Shown here in pieces: positions 55,360-63,919 of a DNA stretch of 64,000 nucleotides. The number at the start of each line of letters is the position of its first letter. Position 1 is the stretch's first letter. This DNA comes from Dryocola sp032051265 (GTDB lineage Bacteria > Pseudomonadota > Gammaproteobacteria > Enterobacterales > Enterobacteriaceae), in the NCBI GenBank assembly GCA_032051265.1, contig DAMBYU010000004.1:62001-126000 (forward strand), in the 5' to 3' direction. The notes beneath the pieces are model-generated. The model saw nothing but the letters and a program-made list of their open reading frames with translations. It had not been told where the DNA came from and searched no databases. A program made the position numbers and the translations under genes.

Positions 55360-57210
55360 ATGCTTGAGATTAACACTTCTAAAATTAATAACACGGTGAC
55401 ATTTAGTGTTGACCGTAATTCAATGAAGATAGCCCTTGATGCTTTTGACCAGATTCAGAAAAAAGCGAAAGGTATTAAAGATCCCACAATAAACATGAAG
55501 AGATTCAGCCAAGGGCTAAAGTCTGCTGAAAGAGAATTAGATAAGCTGAATAAGAAAGCCTCTAAGCCACGTAATAGCGATGAACGAGAAAAGGCAAGGG
55601 CAGCTAAGGCGCAAGCCCGTGTAGAGGCTCAGGCAGCGAAAGAGGCCGCAAGAAACGCACAGCGCCGTGAACGTGCGGAGCTAAAACTTTTGGATACAGC
55701 CAGCAGCTTTAAGAGTATGCAGCACCTTACCAATGTTGAATTGATACAGGCGTCTCTTGCTGCAAGCAAGATCACTAAGGCTTACTCTCAGGGAACGATC
55801 AGCCTCGCCAGGCAAACCAGCGAGCTTAAGCGCTTACAGCAGGGTTATCGCAGGCTCAACGCTGAACGTAGGGAAGCAGCTAAACGAGGTGCTACGGCTC
55901 CCGCTGGCGGCTCTGGAGCGATTACAGGCGGGCTTATGGGGTTAGGTAGTGGTGCGCTTGCTGGCGCTGGTGTGGGGGCGGCGGCTTACGGTGCTTATTC
56001 ATGGGGTAAAGATGCTGTAACAGCCCAGGAAGAGCGCAGCGAGATTGTGCAACGTGCCAGATTGGGCGGTGTGGATTACAACTTTCTGCAATCGTTAGGC
56101 CAGTTTGCACAAGCTAACGGGATTGATTCCGGTATCGGTACGCAGGGAGCCAGAAAAAACTTGGATGTTGCAAAAGATGTGTCCGAGAAACTCGCAGACG
56201 GTGCGCTGAATGCGAAACGTAATAAACAAGGTGAATGGACAGGAGCACCAACAGGCATTAACACTGCTTTGAACATGGGGTATACGCCTAAACAGCTTAA
56301 AGAATGGGCTAAAAATCCGTTTGGTTTTGTCTCTTCATACACCAACACAATGCAATCTAAGGGATTGAGTGAACAGGAAATTTTGCACAATCTCGAAGAC
56401 CTCGGGGATGATCTCGGGCTTTACGCCAAAGCCTTTATGAACGGCGGGAAGGCACTCACTGATCAGGTGGACGTGCTCAAGCGTAACGGGCAATGGTTGA
56501 ACCAGGAGCAGCAAGATCAGCTTGTTGCATACCGCAAATTCAATCAGGAAATGGACATTCTCACCGATAGCCAGAAGTTGGCATTCTTCGAAGGTTTCAT
56601 GGAGTCTCTCGACCCTGCGACGGTTAAAGAGTGGAAGGAAGCTATGCAGGAGGCGTTACCCTTTTTCGTTGGCTTAGGGAAAGCGGCGGGGGATGTGGTT
56701 GACGGTCTGATGAAGATGACCAACTGGATCACAGGTAAGCTAAACCTCCTGAACGGTGACAACACCACAAAAGAGGCAGTGAGCCAGCATTACGGCACAA
56801 CGTCAGCACCTGCACAGCCTGGAAGTAATCCTGTGGCTAACGCCTATGGAGCCAGCCAGCCTAAAGCAGACGGTCATGAGCCTAATGTATTCGACACAAT
56901 GCGCGAGTGGTGGAACGGGACGAGCGGGGCGCAGGATGTTAGCAGTTACGCACAGGGCGCTAACGGTGATTATTCTCCAGTTTCGATGTTGAAACAATCC
57001 GCAGCGGCTACTGCGACACCGCCAGTTAATAATACAGTGGTGCAGCCTGTGGTGTTGCAGAATCAGCTACCGGAAGGGCTTATCTCTCTCACTATTTCCC
57101 CTGATCCGACATTCGGAAACATGCTAAATGCGAGTGTAGACCAGCGTATTAATCAGAACAATCAGCGCATGGTGCTGGCAGTTTCATCTGGACAAGGGAC
57201 GGGGGGCTAA
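55360..57210 (+). CDS. Tape-measure-like tail protein
   Basis: 616 residues. N-terminal 200 residues are charged, Ala/Lys/Arg/Glu-rich coiled coil (EREKARAAKAQARVEAQAAK); a Gly/Ala-rich membrane-active segment follows (GGLMGLGSGALAGAGVGAAA, about residues 190-215); then helical repeats and a Gln/Asn/Pro-rich C-terminus. This order is typical of phage tape-measure proteins, which set tail length and reach the host membrane. At 616 residues it would specify a short tail. It is followed by a Dit-like gene, as in phage tail operons. Confidence 0.68.
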   Translation: MLEINTSKINNTVTFSVDRNSMKIALDAFDQIQKKAKGIKDPTINMKRFSQGLKSAERELDKLNKKASKPRNSDEREKARAAKAQARVEAQAAKEAARNAQRRERAELKLLDTASSFKSMQHLTNVELIQASLAASKITKAYSQGTISLARQTSELKRLQQGYRRLNAERREAAKRGATAPAGGSGAITGGLMGLGSGALAGAGVGAAAYGAYSWGKDAVTAQEERSEIVQRARLGGVDYNFLQSLGQFAQANGIDSGIGTQGARKNLDVAKDVSEKLADGALNAKRNKQGEWTGAPTGINTALNMGYTPKQLKEWAKNPFGFVSSYTNTMQSKGLSEQEILHNLEDLGDDLGLYAKAFMNGGKALTDQVDVLKRNGQWLNQEQQDQLVAYRKFNQEMDILTDSQKLAFFEGFMESLDPATVKEWKEAMQEALPFFVGLGKAAGDVVDGLMKMTNWITGKLNLLNGDNTTKEAVSQHYGTTSAPAQPGSNPVANAYGASQPKADGHEPNVFDTMREWWNGTSGAQDVSSYAQGANGDYSPVSMLKQSAAATATPPVNNTVVQPVVLQNQLPEGLISLTISPDPTFGNMLNASVDQRINQNNQRMVLAVSSGQGTGG

Positions 57211-57239
57211 TTGCCCCTCTTTATAAGGAATAAAATAAA

Positions 57240-57914
57240 ATGGCAACACCAGGAAGTTTAACTATTGGGGGCGATTCCAGAATTAATTCAACCTCTAATA
57301 GTAATAACAGCAGCGCTACCCGTAATAAAGGTGAAAACGGATTTACCATCCTTGCATCTGTTTATAATTCAGCCTCTGATAGCTACATTCAAAACTATCA
57401 GGCTATTGTGTTTGATGCAGTGACGGATACGGGAGTCCGTAGACAAGCTGACATTACAAGCTATCCCGTTGAGAGCGGGGCCGAAGTGAGCGATCACATT
57501 CAAATCAAGAATAATACGTTCAAGCTATCGGGGATTATTACCGAAACTCCGGTAAGGCTTGAGAAAGATTTATTATACAGTGCTGGCGTTAATGGTACTC
57601 GTATTTCTCAGGCTATCCAGTATCTTGATAAAATCTTTGACAGTCGTCAGCCTATTACATTAGTGACAGAGCACAAAGTGTATGAGAATGTCATTCTCTC
57701 TGGAATCAGTTACGATTATAAATCTGAATTTGCTATGCAATTCGATCTTGAATTTGAACAGATTAGACTTGTTAGCACAGCTACCGTTAATGTAATTGCG
57801 ACTAAAACGCAATCTAACAAGAGCACAGGCGGCACGGTGAAACAGAAAGTAGTAAACAATGCACCTAAGAAAACTGAATCTGACACCGTTACTACGGAGT
57901 TTAATAAGAAATAA
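57240..57914 (+). CDS. Dit/hub-like tail protein
   Basis: 224 residues. The segment VFDAVTDTGVRRQADITSYPVESGAEVSDHIQIKNNTFKLSGIITETP has the spacing and residues of the N-terminal domain of Dit-like baseplate proteins that follow tape-measure genes (changes of beta strands around PVExGaevsDHi). The C-terminus is low complexity (Lys/Thr/Asn). It lies 29 bases after the tape-measure-like gene and ends at the shared terminator. Confidence 0.62.
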   Translation: MATPGSLTIGGDSRINSTSNSNNSSATRNKGENGFTILASVYNSASDSYIQNYQAIVFDAVTDTGVRRQADITSYPVESGAEVSDHIQIKNNTFKLSGIITETPVRLEKDLLYSAGVNGTRISQAIQYLDKIFDSRQPITLVTEHKVYENVILSGISYDYKSEFAMQFDLEFEQIRLVSTATVNVIATKTQSNKSTGGTVKQKVVNNAPKKTESDTVTTEFNKK

Positions 57915-57936
57915 GGGGCTTGCGCCCCTTTTTTAT
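57913..57936. terminator. Bidirectional terminator between virion operon and integrase
   Basis: AAGGGGC/GCCCCTT stem with a 4-base loop and a T-run on the plus strand; the minus strand also continues in A/T-rich DNA. It overlaps the end of the integrase gene. Confidence 0.85.
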
Positions 57937-59180
57937 TGGTTCTCTATCTCTGGATAACGTAGTAATTCGATGTATTGTTTTAGTTCAACAGGAGAGGCGG
58001 CATTCTTGCTATAAGTCTTGAAACTCTCTGTATTGCCACGCTCATGACCGAGTAGCAGCGCAACGCGATCCTCTGGGACGGGTTTTAATCTCCTGCCTAT
58101 GCCGCCCCTGTCCATAAGCTGGGCCACCTGGTGCCGTAGCGAGTGGAAAACCTTCCTTTCTGATCCCACTTCCCCCAAAGCCTTACGTTTAGCCCTCGTA
58201 AAACGCTGTGAATGCCACGTTGAGCGCTTACCGTCTGCACGGTCAATCATAGACGCACGATAGAATAAAAAGCCGTTGTGAGGCTTCTCACGCAGCGACA
58301 ACACCAACGGAGTGATCAGGCTATGGCATGGTATGATACGGGCGGCTGATTTGCTCTTACCCTCCGTCACTTCAAAACATAACACCCCCTCAATCTCTCG
58401 GATGTTGGTTGTACGTAGCGAACAGATTTCATTTAATCGCATACCGCTGTACATGCCGATCAGCGTTACATTCTGCATCTCTTCATCATCTGCCATCACA
58501 GCGAACACTTTCGCCAATTCGCCAGGCTCAAAAACTTCATAACTCACCTTGCTACTTTTACTTTCGAGACCATGACCGCGCCAGATGTTTTCTTGCGGTG
58601 CATCGTGGTAGCGGTTACGAGCCAGATCCCAGATTTGAGCCAGTGCGCTGACGTAGTTTTGTATGGTCTGTGGTGCTTTCTCCGTCTTGAGCTTATCAAG
58701 CCAGCCTGTAACGGTGGTTCGGTTAATGTCACGAAGCTGAACATCACGTTTTTTCAGATGTTCTAAGAGCACCTCGACGGCCTTGTTCGTCTTTGAAAGG
58801 GTGGTGAGCTTGCGCTTCTCGCTGAACTGGAGAATGTACTGATCCCGCATTCTCAAAAGGGAGGGACAACTCATTACAGGGGCGCTTAATGGTTCAGGTG
58901 CTTCGTGCGCATACGTACCGATTCGGCGTAGCTCATTCAGGATTTGCTCCACCTTCGAGCCGCGATCACGCTCAGGCTTTAGCTGGCTACGTATCTTGAT
59001 CCATTCCAGGGCCACCGCATCACGAAAGAGACGGGCTTCGCGCACATCGCGTGTGCCTGTGCTCTTCACGTAGCTGTGCCGTCCTCCGAATAGGTGACGC
59101 ATGTACTTTGGTATGGCGATCCTCACCAGATAGTTTCCGCAAGGATCTAAAACTAAGTAACGATCTCTCTTGTAAATCAT
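57933..59180 (-). CDS. Tyrosine integrase of the leuX element
   Basis: 415 residues with a DUF6538-type N-terminal arm-binding region (YLVRIAIPKYMRHLFGGRHSYVKSTGTRD), a SAM-like core-binding domain (TVTGWLDKLKTEKAPQTIQNYVSAL) and a catalytic domain: Arg I in MYSGMRLNEICSL, Lys in VTEGKSKSAARI, HxxR in FHSLRHQVAQL, His in LLGHERG and Tyr in ESFKTYSKN. All catalytic residues are present, so the enzyme is probably active. It reads leftward from the right attachment site. Confidence 0.93.
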   Translation of the reverse strand: MIYKRDRYLVLDPCGNYLVRIAIPKYMRHLFGGRHSYVKSTGTRDVREARLFRDAVALEWIKIRSQLKPERDRGSKVEQILNELRRIGTYAHEAPEPLSAPVMSCPSLLRMRDQYILQFSEKRKLTTLSKTNKAVEVLLEHLKKRDVQLRDINRTTVTGWLDKLKTEKAPQTIQNYVSALAQIWDLARNRYHDAPQENIWRGHGLESKSSKVSYEVFEPGELAKVFAVMADDEEMQNVTLIGMYSGMRLNEICSLRTTNIREIEGVLCFEVTEGKSKSAARIIPCHSLITPLVLSLREKPHNGFLFYRASMIDRADGKRSTWHSQRFTRAKRKALGEVGSERKVFHSLRHQVAQLMDRGGIGRRLKPVPEDRVALLLGHERGNTESFKTYSKNAASPVELKQYIELLRYPEIENQ

Positions 59181-59257
59181 GCAAACCCCAGCTATTTTGT
59201 CAGGGCTTTTGCACTTGATTTTGTATAGTGTGAAATGTCGAAGTCTTTCCCTGTTTT

Positions 59258-59346
59258 CGCAGTTGATTCAAAGCATTACAGGAGCTTGCCAGGCAAGCGA
59301 ACGACCGTAGAAATACGTGCCGGTTCGAGTCCGGCCTTCGGCACCA
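59258..59346 (+). repeat. attR: split copy of the leuX 3' half
   Basis: 59304-59346 is a 43-bp perfect copy of leuX 45532-45574. 59258-59272 is a 15-bp perfect copy of leuX 45513-45527 (anticodon 5' side). In leuX these are 4 bases apart; here 31 bases separate them, including the perfect 7-bp palindrome GCTTGCCaGGCAAGC. Confidence 0.88.
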
Positions 59347-59493
59347 AAACGATTGTGATAATCGGAAAACTTACAACAATCAGTACGTTGTACAATGAAG
59401 CTGGACGTTGACGGCAACTACAAAATGGCCGCATCTCCGGCTTTTTTGTTTATAAAGCCTCGGGCCGGATCTTTTCACTCACTTCCTGTTTTG

Positions 59494-60420
59494 TCAATCT
59501 CTCTCCACGCAACTTCTCAGCATCTCGACATTGTGTTCAATATAGCTGAGCGTCACCTTAATATCGCGGTGACCGAGTAGTTTCTGCGTGACATACAAAT
59601 TTTGCTCTGGTTTCTGCATTAATTCTGTGGCAACGGTATGACGGTAGCGATGTGATGAGAAACGGCTGTGGCAGGCATCGCTGAGTTTGGCAAAGAAATA
59701 ACTGACCTGATTTTCTGTCATTGGTTTACCCTGGCGCAACGTCCTCCGACTGAAACGATTGATGTTGAACAACTGATCGTCAGCCCGCATTCCCTTTGTT
59801 TTCGCTTCTTCAAGTATCTGCTCCAGATAGGGCCGTAACCGGGAGGCGATAGGAACAACGTGTTCATCATGGCTTTTGCTGCCTTCGCTCTGAATAAACA
59901 GCGTGTCATGGACCAAATCGATATACCTGACCCGCAGGTGAATAAGCTGATTCAGCCGGATAGCGGTGTAGTTGAAGGTTTCAACCACGGTCAGCCAAAA
60001 CCATGCTGGATATAAAGGCGAACGATAGCCGCGCTGCATTTTCTCCCGTTCGATAAATTGGTTCAGCACTTTGCGGGATGCAAGGATTTGCTCGCGGGTC
60101 AGGGTTTTCTTTTTCTTACGAGATTCCCGCAGTGATGTTTTCTGGAATGGATTGATGAACTGCTCCAGTAAACCCTGTTCAATGGCGAAGTTATACAAAG
60201 CCCGCATATGGCGCATATAGTGGTTCCAGCTCACCGGCTTGATACAGCGCACATTTAGCAGGTAATGACGCCACTCCAGCACCATATGCGGCGTCACTTC
60301 GGCGGGTAATACGTTGCGCCAGTGAGTGAACTGATTTACCGCCGTGCGATAGCAGTCCTGGGTATCAGGGCGCAAGAGACGGGCAAAAAAATACTCTTCC
60401 AGGAGTTTTTCAAAGGTCAT
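59494..60420 (-). CDS. Tyrosine recombinase of a conjugative element remnant
   Basis: 308 residues: core-binding domain (HMVLEWRHYLLNVRCIKPVSW) and catalytic domain with Arg I in NYTAIRLNQLIHLR, HxxR in FSSHRYRHTVATEL and LLGHRDIKVTLSYIEH. Start at 60420 is chosen because GAAGGAG lies 9 bases upstream; an ATG at 60426 would be too close. The start overlaps the end of the relaxase gene by 11 bases, an arrangement seen in SPI-7/PFGI-1-type integrative conjugative elements. Confidence 0.85.
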   Translation of the reverse strand: MTFEKLLEEYFFARLLRPDTQDCYRTAVNQFTHWRNVLPAEVTPHMVLEWRHYLLNVRCIKPVSWNHYMRHMRALYNFAIEQGLLEQFINPFQKTSLRESRKKKKTLTREQILASRKVLNQFIEREKMQRGYRSPLYPAWFWLTVVETFNYTAIRLNQLIHLRVRYIDLVHDTLFIQSEGSKSHDEHVVPIASRLRPYLEQILEEAKTKGMRADDQLFNINRFSRRTLRQGKPMTENQVSYFFAKLSDACHSRFSSHRYRHTVATELMQKPEQNLYVTQKLLGHRDIKVTLSYIEHNVEMLRSCVERD

Positions 60421-62021
60421 TTGCATCTTCTCCTTCACTGAGTAAGAGATGAGGGTTATTGAAGGGAATGTCATCACCAAAAAGCGGCGTGGGATCGTCA
60501 AGAAGATATCCCTTCAGGCGTGAGCTACGGCGCGGACCGACAACGGCGCAGTGCCAGATGTTGAGGCCGTTTTTTCTTTTTCGGTGAAGGTGCAGATTCT
60601 GAAATCCTTTCTGTACTTCCCGCCAGCGCTCCGCAGGTACATTCTGGCCGCAGGCGTCCAGCCAGAGTTTGAAAATACCGGGAGTGACCAGAAACGCCGT
60701 CCCGGCGACGGTGTGGATCCGGGCGTTGGGTTCGTTTATTTCCAGATGCTGCGCCCGGCAGTTATCAACCAGCCACTGCCAGAATTTTTCGCCCGAAAGT
60801 GGCGTGTCATCTGGTTCGGTGGATGATTGTTCCACAGGTGCGTCTCCTGAAACTACGGCTTCTGTCTCTTTTAGCGCTTCCGTTAACGGCGTACTGTTCC
60901 ACTAAAGATTGCAGGACGTTGCTGTGGATCCTCCCAAATCAGCGAGGGGGTGAAGCGCAATAGTGTGAGTTCACTGCTCCAGCCACCGTTGGCTGTAATC
61001 CGGCAATGCCAGATAGCCTTGTCTACGCACGGGATCAGTAACTGATGCGTCTGCATCTCATCGAACAGCCGCACGTTATGCTGCGGTACGGCATCAATAC
61101 CTTGGCGCAGCAGCCAGCCACGCACGGCATCGGCAGCGTTCTTGCTGACCAGCCACAGAGCCTCTTCAGTCAGCCAGCCGTCAGAGCCGCCGTTCGGGTT
61201 ATTGAGCCGGAACTCATGCGCCAGCAGGTCGCGCAGGACGTGATAATTTGCTGCGGCAGCGAGGTTTGCGGGCGATGAATCGCCTTGACCGGATCGCCAC
61301 CGAGATTAAACGCCACCGACGCCCGGTCGGCTTTCTGCACCAGTTCACCCGCCAGCCCGGCATACTGATACTGCCCGTTCAGGCAGTGCAGCAGAGTGGA
61401 TAACGCAGCGGCGTCGGCGGCGAGCCAGTCGAAGGTTTCCGGCGGGAGAAGTTGGGTAAGCAGAAGGGCTGCCGCAGCCGGATGGCGCAGATAATCACGT
61501 TGCGGCAAATAGCGGAACCGATAAGCCTGGACCAGCGGACCATGCCATGGAAACCAGCGTTGCCCGCTGGCATTTTCCACCTCAATATCGGTGACAAGTT
61601 TGCCCACATCGTGCAGCAGCGCAGCGTAGATGATGACCGTTGTCCAGCGTTCGGATTGAGCGGCCTGATCTTCCGGTGCTGCATCAGGCGGAAAAAGATA
61701 ACTCTGCCGCAGCCGTGCGGCATAACAGGCGGCTTCAAGGCTGTGATCGAGCAGACCGCCTGCACAGGCATGGTGATGGTTTTCCGAGGCCGGGAACAAC
61801 TGCGCCAGTTCCGCAAAACGATGAAGCGGTATTAACCAAAATCGTTCAAACAATGAGGTGGGGAGCGCTGTGCTCTGGCGAATAAACTGGATAAGCTGCT
61901 GGCGCGATGGGACAGCCAGTAGTGTTTGCGAAGATTCAGGTTGCAGCCATCCCTCCGTGGCGTTTGGCTTACCGTCGGATGATGTCGTCTCTGGTTGTTT
62001 TCGCGTCAGCCATATCCGCAT
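60410..62021 (-). pseudogene. traI: MobH-type relaxase (TraI_2), two frameshifts
   Basis: Three consecutive minus-strand frames together encode one MobH relaxase. Part 1 (61170-62021) is the N-terminal TraI_2 domain with HD-type motifs HHHACAGGLLDHSLEAAC and ALLHDVGKLVTDIEV. Part 2 (60883 to about 61265) continues in another frame as NYHVLRDLLAHEF, DGWLTEEALWLVSKNAADAV, RGWLLRQGIDAVPQHNVRLF. Part 3 (60410 to about 60900) is the TraI_2_C domain (GEKFWQWLVDNCRAQHLEINE). The frame changes lie at about 61255-61275 and 60893-60903. Each needs a one-base indel. No in-frame product could work as a relaxase, so it is called a pseudogene; sequencing error is the alternative. Confidence 0.82.
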
Positions 62022-62228
62022 AATGGCCCTTTATACCCAATGAATTTTGTGTTGCAGGAAAGCCAATGCATCTGCAACCCGAAAGACGAAGGGAAGACCC
62101 TTTTTCGGGTAAGCCCGTTACCCCTTCACTCTCTTCCCCTTAACCTTTGGGATTTTGCCTTTTGGTGCCGCCAGATTTGGGGCGAAATTGTTTATTGGGC
62201 CGCGCACATTTATTGGAGTAAAGAAAAA

Positions 62229-62256
62229 CGGCGGAGCAGGGATGCTCCGCCGTGAA
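62229..62256 (-). terminator. Terminator after the ArdC-like gene
   Basis: 10-bp stem CGGCGGAGCA/TGCTCCGCCG with a 4-base loop; on the minus strand it runs into TTTTTCTT. It lies 9 bases after the stop codon. Confidence 0.88.
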
Positions 62257-62264
62257 TATGAAGG

Positions 62265-63176
62265 TCATGCGCTCAGCGCTAACGGCTGTTGTGCCCGTTC
62301 AAGCAGGTATTCGCAGGCATTACGCGCTAATCCGCTGGCACGGAAAATTGCTTTTTTGTCCTGCTGTAACACCTTAAGCCACGATGCGATGTAGCTGTCA
62401 TGCTGTAGCTTCGCCTGAATACCAACATGGGCGCAGAGAAATGCAGACCCCATTTCGGCGACGAGTTCTTCAAAACTATATGTCGGATCGCCAAAGGTAT
62501 GGTTTCCGGTGGTAATGCCGTCGCGACTCAGCCGCGAAGCATGTCCGGTAGCGTGCGTCAGCTCATGTAGTAGCGTGCCGTAATAGTCCTCACGCGAAGT
62601 GAACTGCTCAGGATGCGGCATGATGATGCAGTCGCGCCCCGGCGAGTAATATGCCCGGTTCTGGCGTCGGTGAGTGATCGTCACTGCGCTTTGCCGGGCA
62701 ACCTGCTCAGCGGCGGCAATGGGATCATCGACCATCACGACAGGCTGTGAAAACGCCTCCGGCAGTCCTTCACATTGCTGAATATTGAACAGCCGGAACT
62801 CGCGTACTACGGCGTAGGACGTCAATTTAGGGTTGCCGTCAGCATCAAGAACCGTGTTCCCGTTGCTGTCCACTACCTCGCGTTGCTGGGGCAGATAAAA
62901 CACGGCCAGTGTAGATTTTTCGCCTTTGCGGATGTTACCGCCCGCATTACGAATTTGAGTGAAGGTCAGCCAGCGATCGCTTTCATATCCCTGTCGTTCT
63001 GCGCTGTTCCAGAGCAGAGGAATATTGATGCCGTGATAAAACCGCCCGGACAGGGCATTCATCGGCACCACTGGTTCCTCTTCCCGCCATGGGCGAACCC
63101 AGGGGATCACGCCTTTCTCCAGCGCGGCGATAATTTCATCGGTGACTTTCTGGTAAAGATCGTTGCTTCTGTTCAT
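62265..63176 (-). CDS. ArdC-like antirestriction/ssDNA-binding protein
   Basis: 303 residues: an N-terminal ArdC-like ssDNA-binding domain (DUF1738; SNDLYQKVTDEIIAALEKG, PWVRPWREEE, NIPLLWNSAERQGYESDRWL) and a C-terminal zincin-like domain with HExxH in YYGTLLHELTHATGHASRL and a downstream Glu in SFEELVAEMGSAF. Such proteins enter recipients with conjugative DNA and protect it from restriction. The start MNRSNDLYQKV at 63176 is set by homology; 43 upstream codons are open but unlike the family. Confidence 0.85.
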   Translation of the reverse strand: MNRSNDLYQKVTDEIIAALEKGVIPWVRPWREEEPVVPMNALSGRFYHGINIPLLWNSAERQGYESDRWLTFTQIRNAGGNIRKGEKSTLAVFYLPQQREVVDSNGNTVLDADGNPKLTSYAVVREFRLFNIQQCEGLPEAFSQPVVMVDDPIAAAEQVARQSAVTITHRRQNRAYYSPGRDCIIMPHPEQFTSREDYYGTLLHELTHATGHASRLSRDGITTGNHTFGDPTYSFEELVAEMGSAFLCAHVGIQAKLQHDSYIASWLKVLQQDKKAIFRASGLARNACEYLLERAQQPLALSA

Positions 63177-63261
63177 AAGTGTAACCTCATGATAAAGAAG
63201 CCGGGTACAGCGCTCCCGGTCGGGAGTCGCCCGGCACGGGGAGTAAAGGATGCTGAGGTAA

Positions 63262-63555
63262 TCAGCTGGTGTGAAGGGCAGTAACCAACAAGTGATCATC
63301 TTCAAGGGTTAAGCGCAGCGGCGTCATCAGCGGTACATTGCTGCTGCCGTCGGCGGGAAAGCAGTACAGACCGAAATTAATACTCTTACGGTCCGGGCCT
63401 GCGCTTTTGAATGTCAGTATGGTCGCGACAATCAGGTTTTCGAGGCGGTCATCTTCCTGAGAGGGATCGGGTGGAAAACTGACTACCTTTTCCCAGGCCT
63501 CAGATGAGATAGACAATGATAAGGATGTTGCTTCAGTGATGGATGAAGTTGGCAT
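63262..63555 (-). CDS. Hypothetical protein of the conjugative remnant
   Basis: 97 residues, mixed alpha/beta (ISSEAWEKVVSFPPDPSQED; PLRLTLEDDHLLVTALHTS). ATG at 63555 follows GGAGA. It precedes the ArdC-like gene on the same strand by 85 bases. No family recognised. Confidence 0.55.
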   Translation of the reverse strand: MPTSSITEATSLSLSISSEAWEKVVSFPPDPSQEDDRLENLIVATILTFKSAGPDRKSINFGLYCFPADGSSNVPLMTPLRLTLEDDHLLVTALHTS

Positions 63556-63919
63556 AGTATTTCTCCAGTGATGAAAGCAGAGAAACACCGCCCGACAGGG
63601 AGGAATTCCCTGCATGGTGGGGTAGAGGATGTATCAGGCGCTAAGCGCTGTCCACGAGGATGATACGGAGCGGACGAAAAGGCGAGCCTCACCGGGAGGG
63701 TGGCAACCTGAAGGCTCTGGTTGCAGGTCAAACTTCGTACAGATTAATACGGTATCAATAATAATCAATAGTCAGGCTCTTCAATGAGAGAGTTCGGGGC
63801 CGTTATTCTGGAATCCAGTCTGGCGCGCGATTTATCCGCTATAGGGGTTAAAAGAAATTTATCCTCTACAGGGGATAAAGCATATTGGGCAACCGATGAT
63901 ACCTGCGAAACTCACGGTC
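63556..63919. other. Non-coding upstream region with TTTATCC palindromes
   Basis: 364 bases without a convincing gene. It contains two tandem inverted-repeat units of 22 bases with a 27-base period: TTTATCC...GGGGTTAAA at 63831-63852 and TTTATCC...GGGGATAAA at 63858-63879. They look like operators for a regulator of the element's leftward genes. Confidence 0.5.

Larger units (their letters stand above)
45532..59346. mobile_element. Integrated satellite-like element at leuX, 13.8 kb
   Basis: Bounded by two identical 43-bp copies of the leuX 3' end (45532-45574 and 59304-59346). The integrase gene is at the right end, pointing inward from the right junction. Contents left to right: cargo genes, a small secreted protein pair, a short tyrosine recombinase, a 1.5 kb non-coding region with repeats, a replication-like operon, a 0.67 kb structured non-coding region, and a virion-like operon (decoration-like, major capsid, tape-measure-like, hub-like). 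It lacks terminase, portal, protease, tube, lysis and repressor genes. Base composition is clearly more A/T-rich than the flanking core genes. Confidence 0.9.

Noticed and set aside
45532..59346. Classification as a P4-like satellite or standard PICI
   Set aside because: No alpha primase, Psu, Sid, Delta, AlpA or terminase-small-subunit gene is recognisable.
45532..59346. CRISPR arrays or insertion sequences in the element
   Set aside because: No regularly spaced direct repeats and no transposase gene were found.
63483..63731. 82-codon frame overlapping the hypothetical gene at 63262-63555
   Set aside because: Different frame, Pro/Ser/His-rich, no ribosome site; the 97-residue frame has a good GGAGA.
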